DNA of 64,000 bases from Tribonema minus (taxonomy: Eukaryota > Sar > Xanthophyceae > Tribonematales > Tribonemataceae), in contig JAFCMP010000124.1 of the NCBI GenBank assembly GCA_017506865.1, forward strand, positions 620,001 through 684,000. The letters run 5' to 3'. Of the stretch, positions 25,801 to 36,300 are shown in pieces. Positions within the stretch are counted from its first letter, which is position 1. Every line of letters starts with the position of its first letter. The notes under the pieces were generated by a model, which saw nothing but the letters and a program-made list of their open reading frames with translations, made no database searches and was not told the DNA's origin. Made by a program: the position numbers and the translations under genes.

Positions 25801-28800
25801 ATGATTTTTTTTTGCATCGCGCCGTCGCCTCGTCCGTTTGCTCACTTGCCCAAGCCCCGTGCTCACTAGCAACTTTGCTGATGTATAAGTTCTTGTTTTA
25901 AAGGCTTCGACAAGCTGCGCTGCGGCTGGTGAGACATGGGTGAGAGCCGCGTCGCCGCTGTGCGCGTTTGCTCACTTCCGCAACCCCCCCATGCTCACTG
26001 GCACCTGTGGTGATATACCCAATACTCTTGTATCACAAGACCTTGAAATGATGCGCTGCGGCCGCTGCGACATGGGTGAGCGTCACCATGCCCGTTTGCT
26101 CAGAGCCAAGCCCTCCCCCCCCCCCCCCTCCCCCAAGCCCCCCCCCCCACCGCCCGCCCACCTCTGTGCTCATGGCAATTCTGATGATTTTTGTAAACCT
26201 TGAACTAGCTGAGGTGCCGCTGCTGCCACAAGAGCGACTGCCAACGAGCCAAGCAGCAACCCCCACCACCCTCCCCCCCCCTCCCCTGCCCCCCCCCTTG
26301 CCAACCCCTGTGCTCATTGGTAACTTTGCTGATGTGCCATATAACCGTTGTTTGGGCTTTGACAAGCTGCGCTGCTGCTGGTGTTAATCGATTCACTCAT
26401 CACATGCTGACAAGCAGCACGCCCCCAAGCCAGCCCCCCCCCCCCCCCCCCCCCCCCCTTTTTTACCCCCCCACCGCTTCTGGTGCCCCCCTCTGTACCC
26501 CCCCCTCCCCCCCCCCCTCACTCCCCGTGCTCATCGGCAACTTTGTGCCACTGCAGCCTCATAGTGAAGTAGACAACATCAAATGTTGACTCGCCGCACT
26601 CTACACGCAGGCGCTACACTGGCGGCCGCGCACGACGACGAGGCGAAGGCGTGCCGCGCGGCACTGCTGCGGAGGACGCAGTTTCGCCCCACTGCCTCAG
26701 TGCAGAGGTAGACATGTCCTCTCAAAGTACAACAGTTGCAACAGTTACTCGCCGACCTCCGTGTGTAACACATGGGCCGAAATCGCAGGCGCTGCACTGG
26801 CGGCGGCGCGCGACGACGAGGCGGAGGCGTGCCGCGCGGAGCTGCCAAGCCCTTGAAGCAATGCGTGGAACTGCTGCGGTCTCACTGCGCCATTTCCAAA
26901 GCACTTGAACTTGAACTTCCAATTCACCACGGGGTCGACTCACCAAGCTCTGTGCGTGTCTGCAGGCGCCGCGCTGGCGGCGGCGCGCGATGACGAGGCG
27001 GAGGCGTGCCGCGCGGCGCTGCCCAAGCAGCTGGACATGTGCCAGGCGCTGCTGCGGGAGATGAGGGCGTGCCCGGAGGCGGCGCACTTCAACGCGGAGG
27101 GGCTGCTGGCGCTGCACGACAGCGCTCAGGTGCTGGCGCCGGGCGTGTTTGAGGAGCGCTGCGGCGAGGTCATACACTTCGGTCAGGCAAGTGGCAATGA
27201 GGTCTGCTTTGGGCAGCTTGTGATGGGAGTCGTACACTTTGGGCAGGCGAGTGGCAGTGAGGTGTGCACCAGGCAGCGGTTGCAGTGCCTTGTCATGGGA
27301 GTGATAACGGCGATAGTGTTTCTGGTGATGCAGCACTGGACCGGTAGCTGGTGCAGGGCTATGTAACTCCAACCCTTTCCCTAACCTGGAGCAGCGCTAC
27401 AGCGAGGTCGTACACCCTCAAAACGAGATAGTCGTGGACAGGGTACACAAAGTACTTTGACATTTGCAGCAAGTGTGATTGGGGTGGTGGTGGCGATGGT
27501 AGTTGCAGTTACGGCCATGCCATGCACTCGAACAGACAAAGGAGTGGCAGCAGTAGCCACGGCAATGGTGGCCGAGTGGTAGTAGTAGTGGCAATGGTAT
27601 ATTATTGGACACAGCAGTCGAGTTGTAGTAGTGGTGGCAATGGTATGTTTTATCGGACACAGCACCCAGTGCGCGGGATGATCATGTAGTGCTCCTGTGA
27701 CGACACACTTTTGTGTGTGAAATACTCTGGAGACCTTGTTGGCTTTGGAGTACCAGGAGGCACTTTGATCAGCATTACACGTTCAAGTTGTTGATGAAGT
27801 CATCATTCTTGACAACGCAGCTGGTAGCTGCTAGGTCTGAAGAGCACTACAGCGGCCACACACGCTTGACATGCGCGGCAATCGGGACCAGCAATGGAAG
27901 TACTACAATAGCAATGATGCTATGATTTCACTGTCTCGAATAATGTGATGGGCGATGATATGGTATTCGTCACAAGTTACGAAGTGCGTCAAGTTGAAAT
28001 GCGCGTAGTGATTGTCGCGATATGTGTTGTGCTGCGCGGTGGTGGCGTCATACATGCATACATACATACATACATACATACTTGCATGCATGCGCTTTGT
28101 GCAGGCGTGTGGTAATCAGGCCTCGTGAAGCAACGCAGTTATGATGGCAGCACCAGCAGCAACATGACATTAATGATCCCACCAGACATGCCCAAGATCT
28201 GCCAAATTTGCACCATCAACTTCATACAGCTGCTCCGAGAGCAGTTGAATCCACGCCACAGTGCCTGATGGCAGCCGCCTGCTCTGCCCTCCACCGCAGA
28301 TCGCAGACAAACTGGAGCAGGGCCTTGCTGCAGCGCACGCCGCCCAGTCCCCAGCCACCCCCGCTGCAACTGCAGAATCTGTCAGCGATGCGCCGGCCGG
28401 CGGCAGCGACGGCACGGGCGCAATCGGCACCAGCGGCGGCGGCGGCGGCGGCAGCAGCGCAGCGGCGGCAGCGCTGGCGCGCCCCGGCGGCAGCGGCGGC
28501 TACGGCGGCGCAGCGGCGGTGCCTGCGTTTGCGCGGGACATGAAGGTGGCGATGGGGGTGCCGGACCGCGTGTGGGGCAAGGACATCAAGCTGAATCCGC
28601 TGGTGGCCGCGGCGCGCGTGCTGCGGGCGCGCTTTGACGAGCGCTGGGGGGTTCTGGCGCCGATCCTGATGGGCGTCAAGGAGATGGAGCGGCAGGCCGT
28701 GCGCGAGCGCAGACAGGTGCGCGCATGTGGAGGTGCCCGCAAGTCGAGAGCGGTTGAGGTTGTTTTTTTGAGTTGGTGTATAAGGGTTGTGTTGATGGCT

Positions 28801-31323
28801 GCCAGCAATGGCCGTTGCTGTGTCAGAGCGCACACGTAGCGTGCCGCTCTCAACTCAAGAGCGCTTTCATGTGCACCATTCTGCAGGCTTGCTAGCCGGT
28901 CAACACCTCTGTAACAGTGAGGTAGTGAGGACCGCATCGTGTGTTAATGTAGCCCACGGCAGCTCCTGTACTGCAGTAACACCCCATTCACTATGTCGAC
29001 TTTGTGTAGTCGTCGGACAGGCATATTCCCTCATCAGCTGACCAATACCTACGCGGCTGGCACGCGTGCGCAGGCGGAGCAGCAGGCCGCGGCGGCAGCG
29101 GGCGCGGGCGCAGCCGCCGCCGCCGCCGCCGCTGCTGCTGCGCCGCCCACAGGCGCCGCCGCCGCGCAGCGCTTCCAGGCGCAGCTCGGCATGCCCAAGG
29201 AGGAGGACCTCAACAGCTGGAGCCACCACTTTTCGACGGACACGGTGGACGACGAGGTGTTCAGGACGGCCATGGCGGGAACTGCGGACTCGCTCGTGAC
29301 GTTCGTGTTTGGCCTGGAGGTGACGTGGGACCTGCTGCAGGCGCAGGTCGCGGAGGAGGTGAGAGCGCGCCGAGCGCTGACCCTTTGTAAAAAAAAAGGT
29401 TCTAACCCTCTCTGGTCAGGATTTGAACCAGCGCTGACCGCTGAGGGGCAGGCACATTGGACCCTAGTAGCGCGAGTGTGTGTTCGGGGATAGGGGCGAG
29501 GGGACGCAGGGGGCGGGGGAGTGTAGTCACCGTTCCGCACCCTGCATCACGTGGAGTCGGACTTGTCAACCGCAAGGACCAGGGGTGCACAGTAAACAGG
29601 GCTTGAGGCGCCTAAACGCTTCCAAAACAGCCTTAATTAATCCCCAGAACCCGTCGTGTCGGTTGAGCGCTGCCTCGGCAGCGCAGCGCAGCCGTTCAGG
29701 GGGCGAGCCTCCAGGGGAGCTACCCTGAGGGCGCGGGTACAGGTTGCACAGTCACTGTCCACTCTGCCTCGCGCACACCAACCATCAGAGGTGCACAGTG
29801 AGTTTTAGTGAAGGTTGCCTACGGGAATGTTAGTTTTGCTCAAGCTTTGCAACAGCCCAAATGTGCTGCTTGCAGGAGTTTTCAAGTGCCCCGTGGACTA
29901 CTGCCTCCTGTGACAGTGACATGTTCAGGAAGTTCTTGGCATCAAGCTTGAAGCAGCCAGATGAGGGCACCAGCATCTCTGTGAAATTGATGTCCCTTGC
30001 AGCTACAGTAGTCACTTCAACAGTGCCAGCTTCACCTTCAACAGTGTCAGCTGCTGCTTGAGCGCACACTTCAAAAACCACAACCGTTTGCTGTGCCAAA
30101 CATGCTACCATTCGCCGGATGCGCTTGCCGTGTCAACACAGACAGCAGAGAAGGAGCGGCTGGCAGATTTGAAGTCAGCAGAAGCAGCGGCGCAGGCCAA
30201 GGCCTTCACAGAGTTTCACTCTGACAGCGAGAATGAAGAGAATGAAGACGGAGAGGCGCCTGCTGCTGCCAGTGGTGGTGATGAGTCAGATCATGAGCAT
30301 GCAATGCTGGAGGACGGGGGGGGTGGGGAGAATGCGGGGGATGTACAAAACAGACACAGTCAAGGTGAGCTCGGTGTTGTTGTTGCGTTGAAGCATTGTG
30401 CTTGCAGCTGAGCTGTGGTGACTGGCTTTGATCATGAGGCTCGCAAGGTTGCGTAGGCAATGAGCTGAGACGTATCAGTGATGTGGTGCAACCGTATGTT
30501 TCAAGCTTGCAGGACTGCCGAGCGGGGCTGGCAATCGAGACCATGTGCAGAGCGCTTTTCCAGTTCAGCAGAATGCTGTCGATCGGGCAGGCTGTTGGGA
30601 CTTGCAACAACCTCATTGACTGCATCCCATCCTGCTGCACAGAAACATGTGCCATGCTGCAACGGTATCTCATCGCCGACGCCTGCAAACCTGCAACCTC
30701 TGGTTTGTGCTGCTGCAGAAACAGATATGCTGGTGGACAGTACGCAGTGCGCGCCCCCTGTCACCGCTGCCCCTGCGGAGGCGTCCGCTGCGGACACTAC
30801 GAATCATGACGCCGGCGATGCACCGAAAACTGGCAGCACCAGCACCGCAAAACAAAGAAGCGCTGGCAATCGAGACAGCAGCGGCGACACTGGCGACGCG
30901 GGCGGCGGCAGCGAAGGCGTCGGCAGCGCCGCCGCCACCGCCAGCGCAAAGCGGTCACGCCGCAGCAGCAGCGGCAGCGCCGCCGCTGCCGCCGCCGCTG
31001 CCGCCCCAGCAGCGGCCGCAGCCACGCCGCCTGGCGAGTGGTCGTGCGAGCAGTGCACGTACATCAACCACTGCAAGGGCGGCCGCTGCGCCATGTGCGG
31101 GCGGAAGGGCAGGCCTGCCAAGGCGGCGGGGGCCAAGCGCAAGGCCAGCGGCGGCAGCAGCGCTCAGAAGGGGGAGGCGGGGGGGCGGCAGAGCGCGCGG
31201 CGGAAGGTGGCCGGCGGCGCGCGATCGCAGCCCTCGACGCTCGCGGCCGTCGCCGCCGGCAGCAGCGGCAGCGACGGAGGCGCCATGGCCGGCAGCGACG
31301 ACGATGACGACGATTTTGAATGA
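10808..31323 (+). CDS. RAD54: RAD54 DNA translocase/recombination protein with insertion and C-terminal NZF zinc finger (19 exons, 1288 aa)
   Basis: SNF2-family ATPase that remodels DNA and stimulates Rad51 strand exchange in the nucleus. Exons: 10808-11277, 11877-12054, 12960-13022, 13863-13991, 14919-15014, 16020-16192, 17936-18101, 19356-19448, 20161-20339, 21660-21830, 23039-23123, 23914-23982, 24800-24877, 25403-25586, 26966-27168, 28300-28716, 29074-29358, 30142-30364, 30719-31323; all phases fit. The N-terminus MRRSLAPS matches animal RAD54. Motifs: [18 protein letters not shown] (Walker A), CDEAHRLKN (split between exons 5 and 6), [52 protein letters not shown]. The conserved C-terminal block LNSWSHHFS...FVFGLEV lies in exon 17. 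Unusual: about 240 residues (712-950) are inserted before this block, and residues about 1014-1288 add an acidic/Ala/Ser tail with a RanBP2/NZF finger ([18 protein letters not shown], about 1193-1215) and a DDDDDD end. RAD54 of animals and yeast lacks this finger. Many introns hold junction-copy arrays. Confidence 0.95.
13440..13862 (+). repeat. Acceptor-side copies before RAD54 exon 4
   Basis: The real exon 4 start is gcgcag|GTGAGCAACTGG at 13863. Related segments acaggtgagcagctg (about 13479), acaggcgagcaactg (about 13750) and catgagcaagtgatc (about 13808) lie just upstream, with shared acgcacgccttc flanks. Two gggaagctgcttcatcacgc units (about 13609 and 13697) belong to the same block. Confidence 0.6.
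13992..14770 (+). repeat. Six donor-side copies after RAD54 exon 4
   Basis: The end of exon 4 (gag-acgtc-cgcgatcaggtcat...tttacaag|gtacg) recurs at about 14088-14152, 14208-14265, 14333-14394, 14442-14504, 14570-14622 and 14670-14766, each followed by a GT-containing intron-like start (gtacgt, gtatgt, gtgcgt). The last unit also contains caaccgggtcatttcggg three times in a row (14681-14733). Confidence 0.9.
15015..15320 (+). repeat. Donor-side copies after RAD54 exon 5
   Basis: The exon 5 end and intron start gcgatgaggtcagtgctcaa is echoed at about 15260-15280 (gcgatgatgtcagcgctcaa) and 15283-15310 (caatgaggtcagcgctta, then acctctgctg), plus a weaker echo near 15086-15105. Confidence 0.65.
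15469..15500 (+). repeat. Acceptor-side copy before RAD54 exon 6
   Basis: accccagtcccacaggttga resembles the real junction accccag|GCGCACAGGTTGA at 16020. One copy was seen. Confidence 0.55.
15585..15615. repeat. Telomere-like CCCTAA tract in an intron
   Basis: gggcctaaccctagctctaa followed by ccctaa: several CCCTAA-type units within the intron before RAD54 exon 6. Confidence 0.6.
16193..17170 (+). repeat. Eight donor-side copies after RAD54 exon 6
   Basis: The end of exon 6 ([19 protein letters not shown] then DQTHFR, donor gtatgtag) recurs at about 16238-16322, 16411-16451, 16515-16555, 16609-16691, 16744-16823, 16891-16935, 17011-17058 and 17127-17166. The first copy is nearly identical over about 80 bp, later ones are shorter and more diverged. 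Almost every copy ends ttccgcag followed by gta, so decoy donors are preserved. Shared intron text (gtatgtatgatt, gatgcatgcagaac) shows that units include both exon and intron sequence. Confidence 0.95.
17470..17785 (+). repeat. Acceptor-side copies before RAD54 exon 7
   Basis: The real junction gcgacag|GCACTTCCTGAGCGC at 17936 is echoed by ccaggcacctcctgagcac (about 17473), cagcaggcactttctaagcg (about 17671) and gacaggcacttcctcagcgc (about 17753). Confidence 0.8.
17850..17892. repeat. Telomere-like CCCTAA tract in an intron
   Basis: Several cctaacc/ccctaacc units just upstream of RAD54 exon 7. Confidence 0.6.
18102..18590 (+). repeat. Four donor-side copies after RAD54 exon 7
   Basis: The exon 7 end ([19 protein letters not shown] then [10 protein letters not shown]) recurs at about 18127-18230, 18277-18328, 18384-18451 and 18556-18581, each followed by ggtgc-t-ac-caatgaag intron text. 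The first copy keeps 35 open codons but has no splice acceptor. Confidence 0.93.
19449..19760 (+). repeat. Three donor-side copies after RAD54 exon 8
   Basis: The exon end atccggcatatactcaacgg then aaagcag recurs at about 19517-19549, 19608-19638 and 19704-19733, followed each time by cgtccgcatgcg-tgtggtgatgctca intron text. Confidence 0.9.
20125..20153 (+). other. Poly-C polypyrimidine tract at RAD54 exon 9 acceptor
   Basis: An almost pure C run leads straight into accgcag|ACCAAC (exon start 20161). It serves the place of the usual mixed polypyrimidine tract; the same arrangement is seen at three minus-strand acceptors in this window. Confidence 0.75.
20340..20770 (+). repeat. Donor-side copies after RAD54 exon 9
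   Basis: The exon end gaacatctcgctgaggaagt through gagtcggggcgcggacgaag and intron start gtgaatac recur at about 20437-20508, more briefly at 20648-20672 and 20713-20743, each with ccgattca-tcaca-ggcaagg downstream. Confidence 0.85.
20360..20935. repeat. Dense TTAGGG-like motifs within RAD54 intron 9
   Basis: Runs such as gggtttagggttagggttag occur at about 20380-20405, 20580-20605, 20670-20695, 20780-20820 and 20870-20932, interleaved with the exon 9 junction copies. They are degenerate and lie far from any chromosome end visible here. Confidence 0.75.
21085..21645. repeat. Telomere-like tracts in both orientations upstream of RAD54 exon 10
   Basis: gggttagggttggggttggg at about 21108 and CCCTAA-type units at about 21578-21642, in opposite orientation within one intron. 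A further CCCTAA run follows exon 10 at about 21842-21865. Confidence 0.65.
24240..24405. repeat. Telomere-like tract and short tandem duplication in RAD54 intron 12
   Basis: gtaaccctaaccctaaccca at 24242 is followed by two units of cccaaagtttgc-tacaatgttctgcatctgt, then further tta-ggg motifs and cctaacgtaaccctaa. Confidence 0.65.
24960..25402 (+). repeat. Three-unit tandem array (about 175 bp) ending at RAD54 exon 14
   Basis: Each unit runs from ttgcagctc through the exon 14 start TGTIEE(K/E)IFQRQ. Copies start at about 24964 and 25143; the third unit carries the functional acceptor at 25403. The earlier exon-start copies are at about 25063-25104 and 25237-25270. They stay open for a few codons only and lack the rest of exon 14. 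Confidence 0.9.
25587..26390 (+). repeat. Four donor-side copies after RAD54 exon 14
   Basis: The exon end [11 protein letters not shown] (gacaagctgcgctgcggccg, ctgcgacatgg|gtgag) recurs at about 25668-25711, 25907-25941, 26046-26079 and 26366-26383. Between copies a shared gcccgtttgctcac...gtgctcattggcaacttt text is repeated, showing units of about 120-300 bp that include intron sequence. C-rich tracts separate the later units. Confidence 0.9.
26600..26965 (+). repeat. Two acceptor-side copies before RAD54 exon 15
   Basis: The exon 15 start (caggcgccgcgctggcggcg, then [19 protein letters not shown]) is duplicated at about 26609-26665 and 26788-26850, each preceded by ccg-act-c-tg-gt-acag-type intron text. 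Confidence 0.9.
27169..27420 (+). repeat. Donor-side copies after RAD54 exon 15
   Basis: The exon end gagcgctgcggcgag|gtcatacac is echoed at about 27391-27415 (gcagcgctacagcgaggtcg, tacac), and the intron start tacacttcggtcaggcaagt recurs at about 27231-27250. Confidence 0.7.
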
Positions 31324-33337
31324 AGCCGCCGCTTGTTCTTTGGGGTCAGCCTACGTGGCATTGCGATTACTCTGGCAACACCAATGGCCGTGGCGTCTGT
31401 GTGTAGATGCAGCAGAGATGCGGGGGCCTGAGCGGGTGTACTTGACCGTATCTTTTTGGCGCACCATTTGGAAATGCTTGGAATCCAGCGTCTGCAAATA
31501 CAATTTACCTGATCTAAGCGCCAGTTTTGTGTTCTTGTTGCGCGGTGCCCACATGAGCTTGCGAAATGCTTGGTCTACAAGTTGGCGTTTGTTTGTTTCC
31601 TTGAACTCTGGTCGCAACAGCAATACTCATCATTGGTCATGTTTGGCCGCTGTGAGCTCCCCAGCTGAAGATGTGAGCGGAGAGTGGGGCCTCGTTTGTT
31701 ATCCCGTAGGGACCTTGCATTTAGACCTGCTGGCAATGTCCTAAGTGTGGTGGGTCTTTGTGCCAACAAGTTCTGTCTATACACAAGCGCAGTCAGTGGT
31801 ACACGCACATGCGTCAACTAGGCAGCTATAGTTGTTGTCCTTGGTGCTGACTGATCGATGCCTGATTTAAAAGTAGGTATTTGAAAAAAAACATGTGCTC
31901 CGGGCATCTGCTCAGTCTGGTACGTCAAGTGGTATGTGCAATGGTGCATCACAACCTTGTGATGATCACAGACCATGGAGGCCACAGATCATGAGGTGCT
32001 GAATGTGCTTTGTGTTGTGCTGTGTGCGCTGCGCTATGCTCAACAAAGCAGCACGCATGCCAACTGGCAGCATGTGCGCTACGCTCTGACACCAGTGTCC
32101 ATTGTTGTGCCGTGATGCAAGCAACGCAAAGGTGATCAGGTGCGCATATTCAATGTGTAGTGCACCAAACTCAGACCTTGTCAGTGCTGATGCTCGGATG
32201 TGAAAACGTGCCTGTTATCCGAGGTGTGCTTGTAAATGGTAAATGATACAGTGTCAGAAGCTGCATGGCAGCAGCAGCATGAGTGCAATGGTAGCCAGCC
32301 TTTCAAGGCGTTCACACCATGAAGTCCACCGCTGCGTTCAGAGCTGGGATGACAAGGAGTTTCACGACAAGCATATAAGGCCAGGTCGCTGTTGCACAGG
32401 TACTTGATGTCAGGCACGGGTGCTCAGACCGCTGGCATGCGTTCATCCATTCATTCATTCATCCGCTCTTCACTTGCCGATGGCGCGTCAACATCACCCG
32501 CGGCGCAAGCGCAAGCGCGCACATGCATTTGCTGCAAACGTGACTGCAAGTCTCGGCACGCCGCACATGCCATCCCGCGTGTTTCATGCACTTCGCAGCA
32601 GCTGCACACCATCCCATCTACTTCGAAAGGTACTTGAAGAAGTAGCCTCCCTCTGCCAGCATCTCACATTTGCTGCCGGCCCGTGGTCTGGGCTGCTCAC
32701 CTCCCCCCCCCCCCCCCCCCCCCCCCCAACAGGGACCTGGAGTGCGTGCATGACCATACGTGTTCTGCTCAGGGCCACAAGGCTGCAGTGCAGGTGTCCG
32801 GCCCGTCGGGCGATCCTCTACACCCCCTCTGTCCCGATTGTGTGTCTGCTGCAGTCCGCTCCGAGGCTCGTGCGCTGCAGCCGCTCCAGAACCAGCCCCA
32901 GCCGTGTGCACAGCAGCAGGCAACGGCACTGAGCGCTGGCGTGCATGTATGCCTGTCCTGAGCACTGCTGCATCAGCGCTCATTTGGTGCTCCTGCTCGT
33001 TCCTGATCGGGCGGCGCCGCAAGCAGCGCGCAGCGGCTGCAGCTGTAGCGCATGGCTTTGGTCCGCGCCGTCGCTAAGTAGTGCCACTGTGAAAGCCGCC
33101 GGTGCGCTTCTGTGAAAGCCGCCGGTGCGCTTCTGTGAAAGCCGCCGGTGTGCACTTGGATCATATTCGCTCGCGGCGTTCTGCTTTGCTGACGAAACAT
33201 CATCACCCCCGGCGCACGTCGCCACGACCGCTACTCGTGTCCGCGCCTCCCCCCCCCCCCCCGCCGCCCGCTGTGCGCAGCCAGTGGCCTGCCTGAACTG
33301 CGCCAACGCGCAGCTCTCTCACAGCAGCGCTCGGCGC
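31324..33337. other. Spacer between convergent RAD54 and bromodomain genes
   Basis: No gene is assigned. It should include the RAD54 3' UTR. It contains a poly-C tract at about 32704-32727 followed by aacag and a short open frame with cysteines, a 23-bp unit (gaaagccgccggtgcgcttctgt type) repeated three times at about 33090-33150, and another poly-C run near 33250. Confidence 0.55.
33091..33151. repeat. 23-bp tandem repeat, three units
   Basis: gtgaaagccgccggtg and flanking cgcttct recur three times in direct succession just beyond the 3' end of the bromodomain gene. Confidence 0.85.
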
Positions 33338-36300
33338 TCACCACAGCGACCAGGCGTCCTGCCTCACGCTGCTGCCGCTCCAGGCACCGCCGGCACCGCG
33401 GCTGCTGCCGCCGCTGCGGTCGACACCGCCATCGCTGCCGCGCCTGTCGCTGCCGCCGCCGCCCGTGCCACCCCCCCTGCCGCCGCCGCCGCCGCCGCCG
33501 CTAACACCGTCGCCGCCGCCTCCGCCACCGTCACCGCCATCCCTGCTGCCGCCACCGCCGCTCCTGCCACTGTTGCCAATGTCCCGACTGCTGCCGCCGC
33601 CACCACCTCTGCCTGCGCCGCCGCTGCCGCCGCTGATTCCGCGGGAAGAGGTGCGGCCGCCGCCGCCGCTGCTGCCAGTTCCGGCAACGCGTTGGTGGTC
33701 AACGCGTTCGTGGTGAGCAGTGTCGCGACCGCTGCTCGGGCCGCCTTGGAGAGCGCCGCCCTTGCGGGTGCCATGGTCGCTGCTGGTGAGGACTTGGGTG
33801 TTGTTGAAGATGGGATCCAGTGCTGCGCCGATTTCATTGGCCGCCCGCACGTATGGAGACTCCGGCTCGGTGTTGAAGGTCCTGCAGTCGTGGAGCGTTG
33901 CCGCAGAGGTGAGCAAGGCGAAGAATCACCGATGACGCGAGGGCTTACTCGATCGTGGCACGGGCATGGTATATCACCATGTCTGCTATTCATATTCTGC
34001 TGTCAGTCTTGCTGTCCGTCACGAAGTTGGCTGTCTATCTGGTTATCCCTCTGTTATTTGTTGGTTTTCAGTGCCATGTGAGTGAGTGTCAGCCTTCAGG
34101 ACCGATCCCCGCTACACCTTAGCCTTCAGGCTCTGCGCAAATTCATTACATACTGGTGCTTGCGAGGAACGAGAACTACTTGTGGACTTGTCATGTATAC
34201 TCTGCGGCCATTTCATGTCGCCTGCAGGACATTCCATGTCAGCGCTCATTTCATTAACGGATGAGCACGATACGAGGTCTTGCTTTATTGCAGACAAGGT
34301 GCCATCAAAGGTAGTTGTTGGCTGAAGTACATGCTTGTACTTGGAAGCGACGCCCCTAATTGTACTTTTTATTAATTCTCGCTCAGGGCGCGATAAAGCC
34401 CAGATGAATGGCATCTAACTTAAAGCTTGCTGTACGGAATCTACATGTCGTGTGACAGTCTGAAAGTGCCTCAACGACAACACTCAAACGCCGCCGCCGC
34501 CAAATGGCATCTCGGGATCCTCCCCTACGTCCTCCTCCATGTGCCCCCCCCCCCCCGGATTCTGCCATGTGTGTCATGACACGGCCAGAGTACGCCATGT
34601 GGAGCGCTGCCGACAGTACCTTAATTTTACTTCAAGAGACACTGAATTGCTTACAACGCTTCTGAAAAGGCTTTACTAAGAATGTGACTCACTCAAAAGT
34701 TTGTGCCTACTTCTCGACGCGTTTTACCGTCCAATTCCCCAATTCAAGTTCCATGGTGTCCATGACAGCGTGCTGCACATTGGCCGATGTGTGGGCTCAC
34801 AGTACTAGTCTAATACTTCAGCAGTATACTTGAAGTACTTTTCATGTGCTATACATGTGAGGTGTGAACGTGCATGCATACTACTGCGCAGTGAAGCCTA
34901 GATGGTAGTACACTCCATGACAGTGTGTGGCAGACTTGGCGACGTGCAGGCCCACATCAGCTCAGGTGAAGTACTTGCAAAAGTCAAGTACCTGCCATGT
35001 GGCATCCAGCTTGAAGTGAAGTGCATACTGCTACATACTTTTTTCGTACTTTTCCCCAGTGGCACCCATGTAAAGTCTATTTTGTGACAGTGTGTGGCAC
35101 ATCTGCCGACACGTAGGCGCACATTGGCACAGGTGAAGTAGTTGTGATGTGTTATCCGGTTGAAGTGTCAGGTGCAAGTTCAACGTAGGTGCTTCTTGCG
35201 TACTACTTCAACAGTGCGTCATACCTGCAGTTGCTCAGCATGAGCTCCATGTCGGTGCGCAGTTCATCGAGCGACGAGTACGGCTCCTCCCGAATGCCCT
35301 CGATACGGCGGCGCATGAACTGCAGATCCATGGGGTGCTTGATGATGGCCTACATTGCACAAGTGGTACGACGGGTGTTGTCATAAGCACTGTTCTGATC
35401 ATTTGGGCATGATTGCGCACCAAGCGAGAATTGATGGCAAGCTCCTCCTAGATGCCCGCGCAATGCGGCGGCGATGAACTGCAGATCCATGGGGTGCTTG
35501 ATGATGGCCTGCGTGTGGAAGTTGTATATACAAAGGGTGTTTGTAACACAACATAGAGACCTCGTCATGTGCAATGTATTGATCATATGGGCACGTTTGT
35601 GCCCCAAGCGAAGCTCGATGGAAAGGACAAAGGGGGGAGGGGGGGGGGAGGCGGGGCAGTTGGCCGAGGCTGTTGCGGAGAGGAAGACGCCGTGTGTCAT
35701 CGAGCGTGCTTGAGCACCATGTAGCGTCGCAACAAGACATCGATTCCTCTTGCAGCAACCAACATATAGATCATCTGGGCTCGCTTGTGCCATCAGCTAT
35801 CATCACTGTCGTAAAGCAAGCGGTGTGCAAGGAAGGGCTACATGCGTAAGCAGCGAACCCGCCCGCATGCAGCATTTCACTCCAATACAAGACGGTCACA
35901 GACGCAAAAGTGCACGCCACATTTTGCTCAAACGTACGCCAGCGCGACACGCTCTGAAAATGGCACGACCGTCCTGAGCATGGCATCGTGTCAAGCATAC
36001 CTGCATGCGTTGCTAAATGGCATCATCGTCTGCCAATGGATGGTCCTACACAGCGGCATACATTGTAAGCAGCTCCACCTTGCGCACAGAGCGCTACATG
36101 ACGTGGGGCACTTGTTGCGTCTACGCTTTAAAACGTGACACCATCAGAAGCATAATGTACCTCCAAGTATGACGCTGCTGTGTCGCATATGACCTGTTTG
36201 CTGCCTGTGCTACTTGCTGCCTTCAAAAGTCTCCTCCAATCTGTGCGGCCAGGTTTGCTTGAACTGCACATGCTGCTTACCCGATACCCCGGAGTCCAAT

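Noticed and set aside
29380-29470. Possible tRNA or tRNA-derived element
   Set aside because: There is a B-box-like ggttcaaatcc on the minus strand and a T-run, but no pairing T-stem, no A box and no acceptor stem.
33125-34081. 318-codon Ala-rich plus-strand frame over the bromodomain gene 3' end
   Set aside because: The minus strand has the conserved RTFNTEPESPYVRAANEIG segment with a correct acceptor and phase; the plus frame is the repeat complement.
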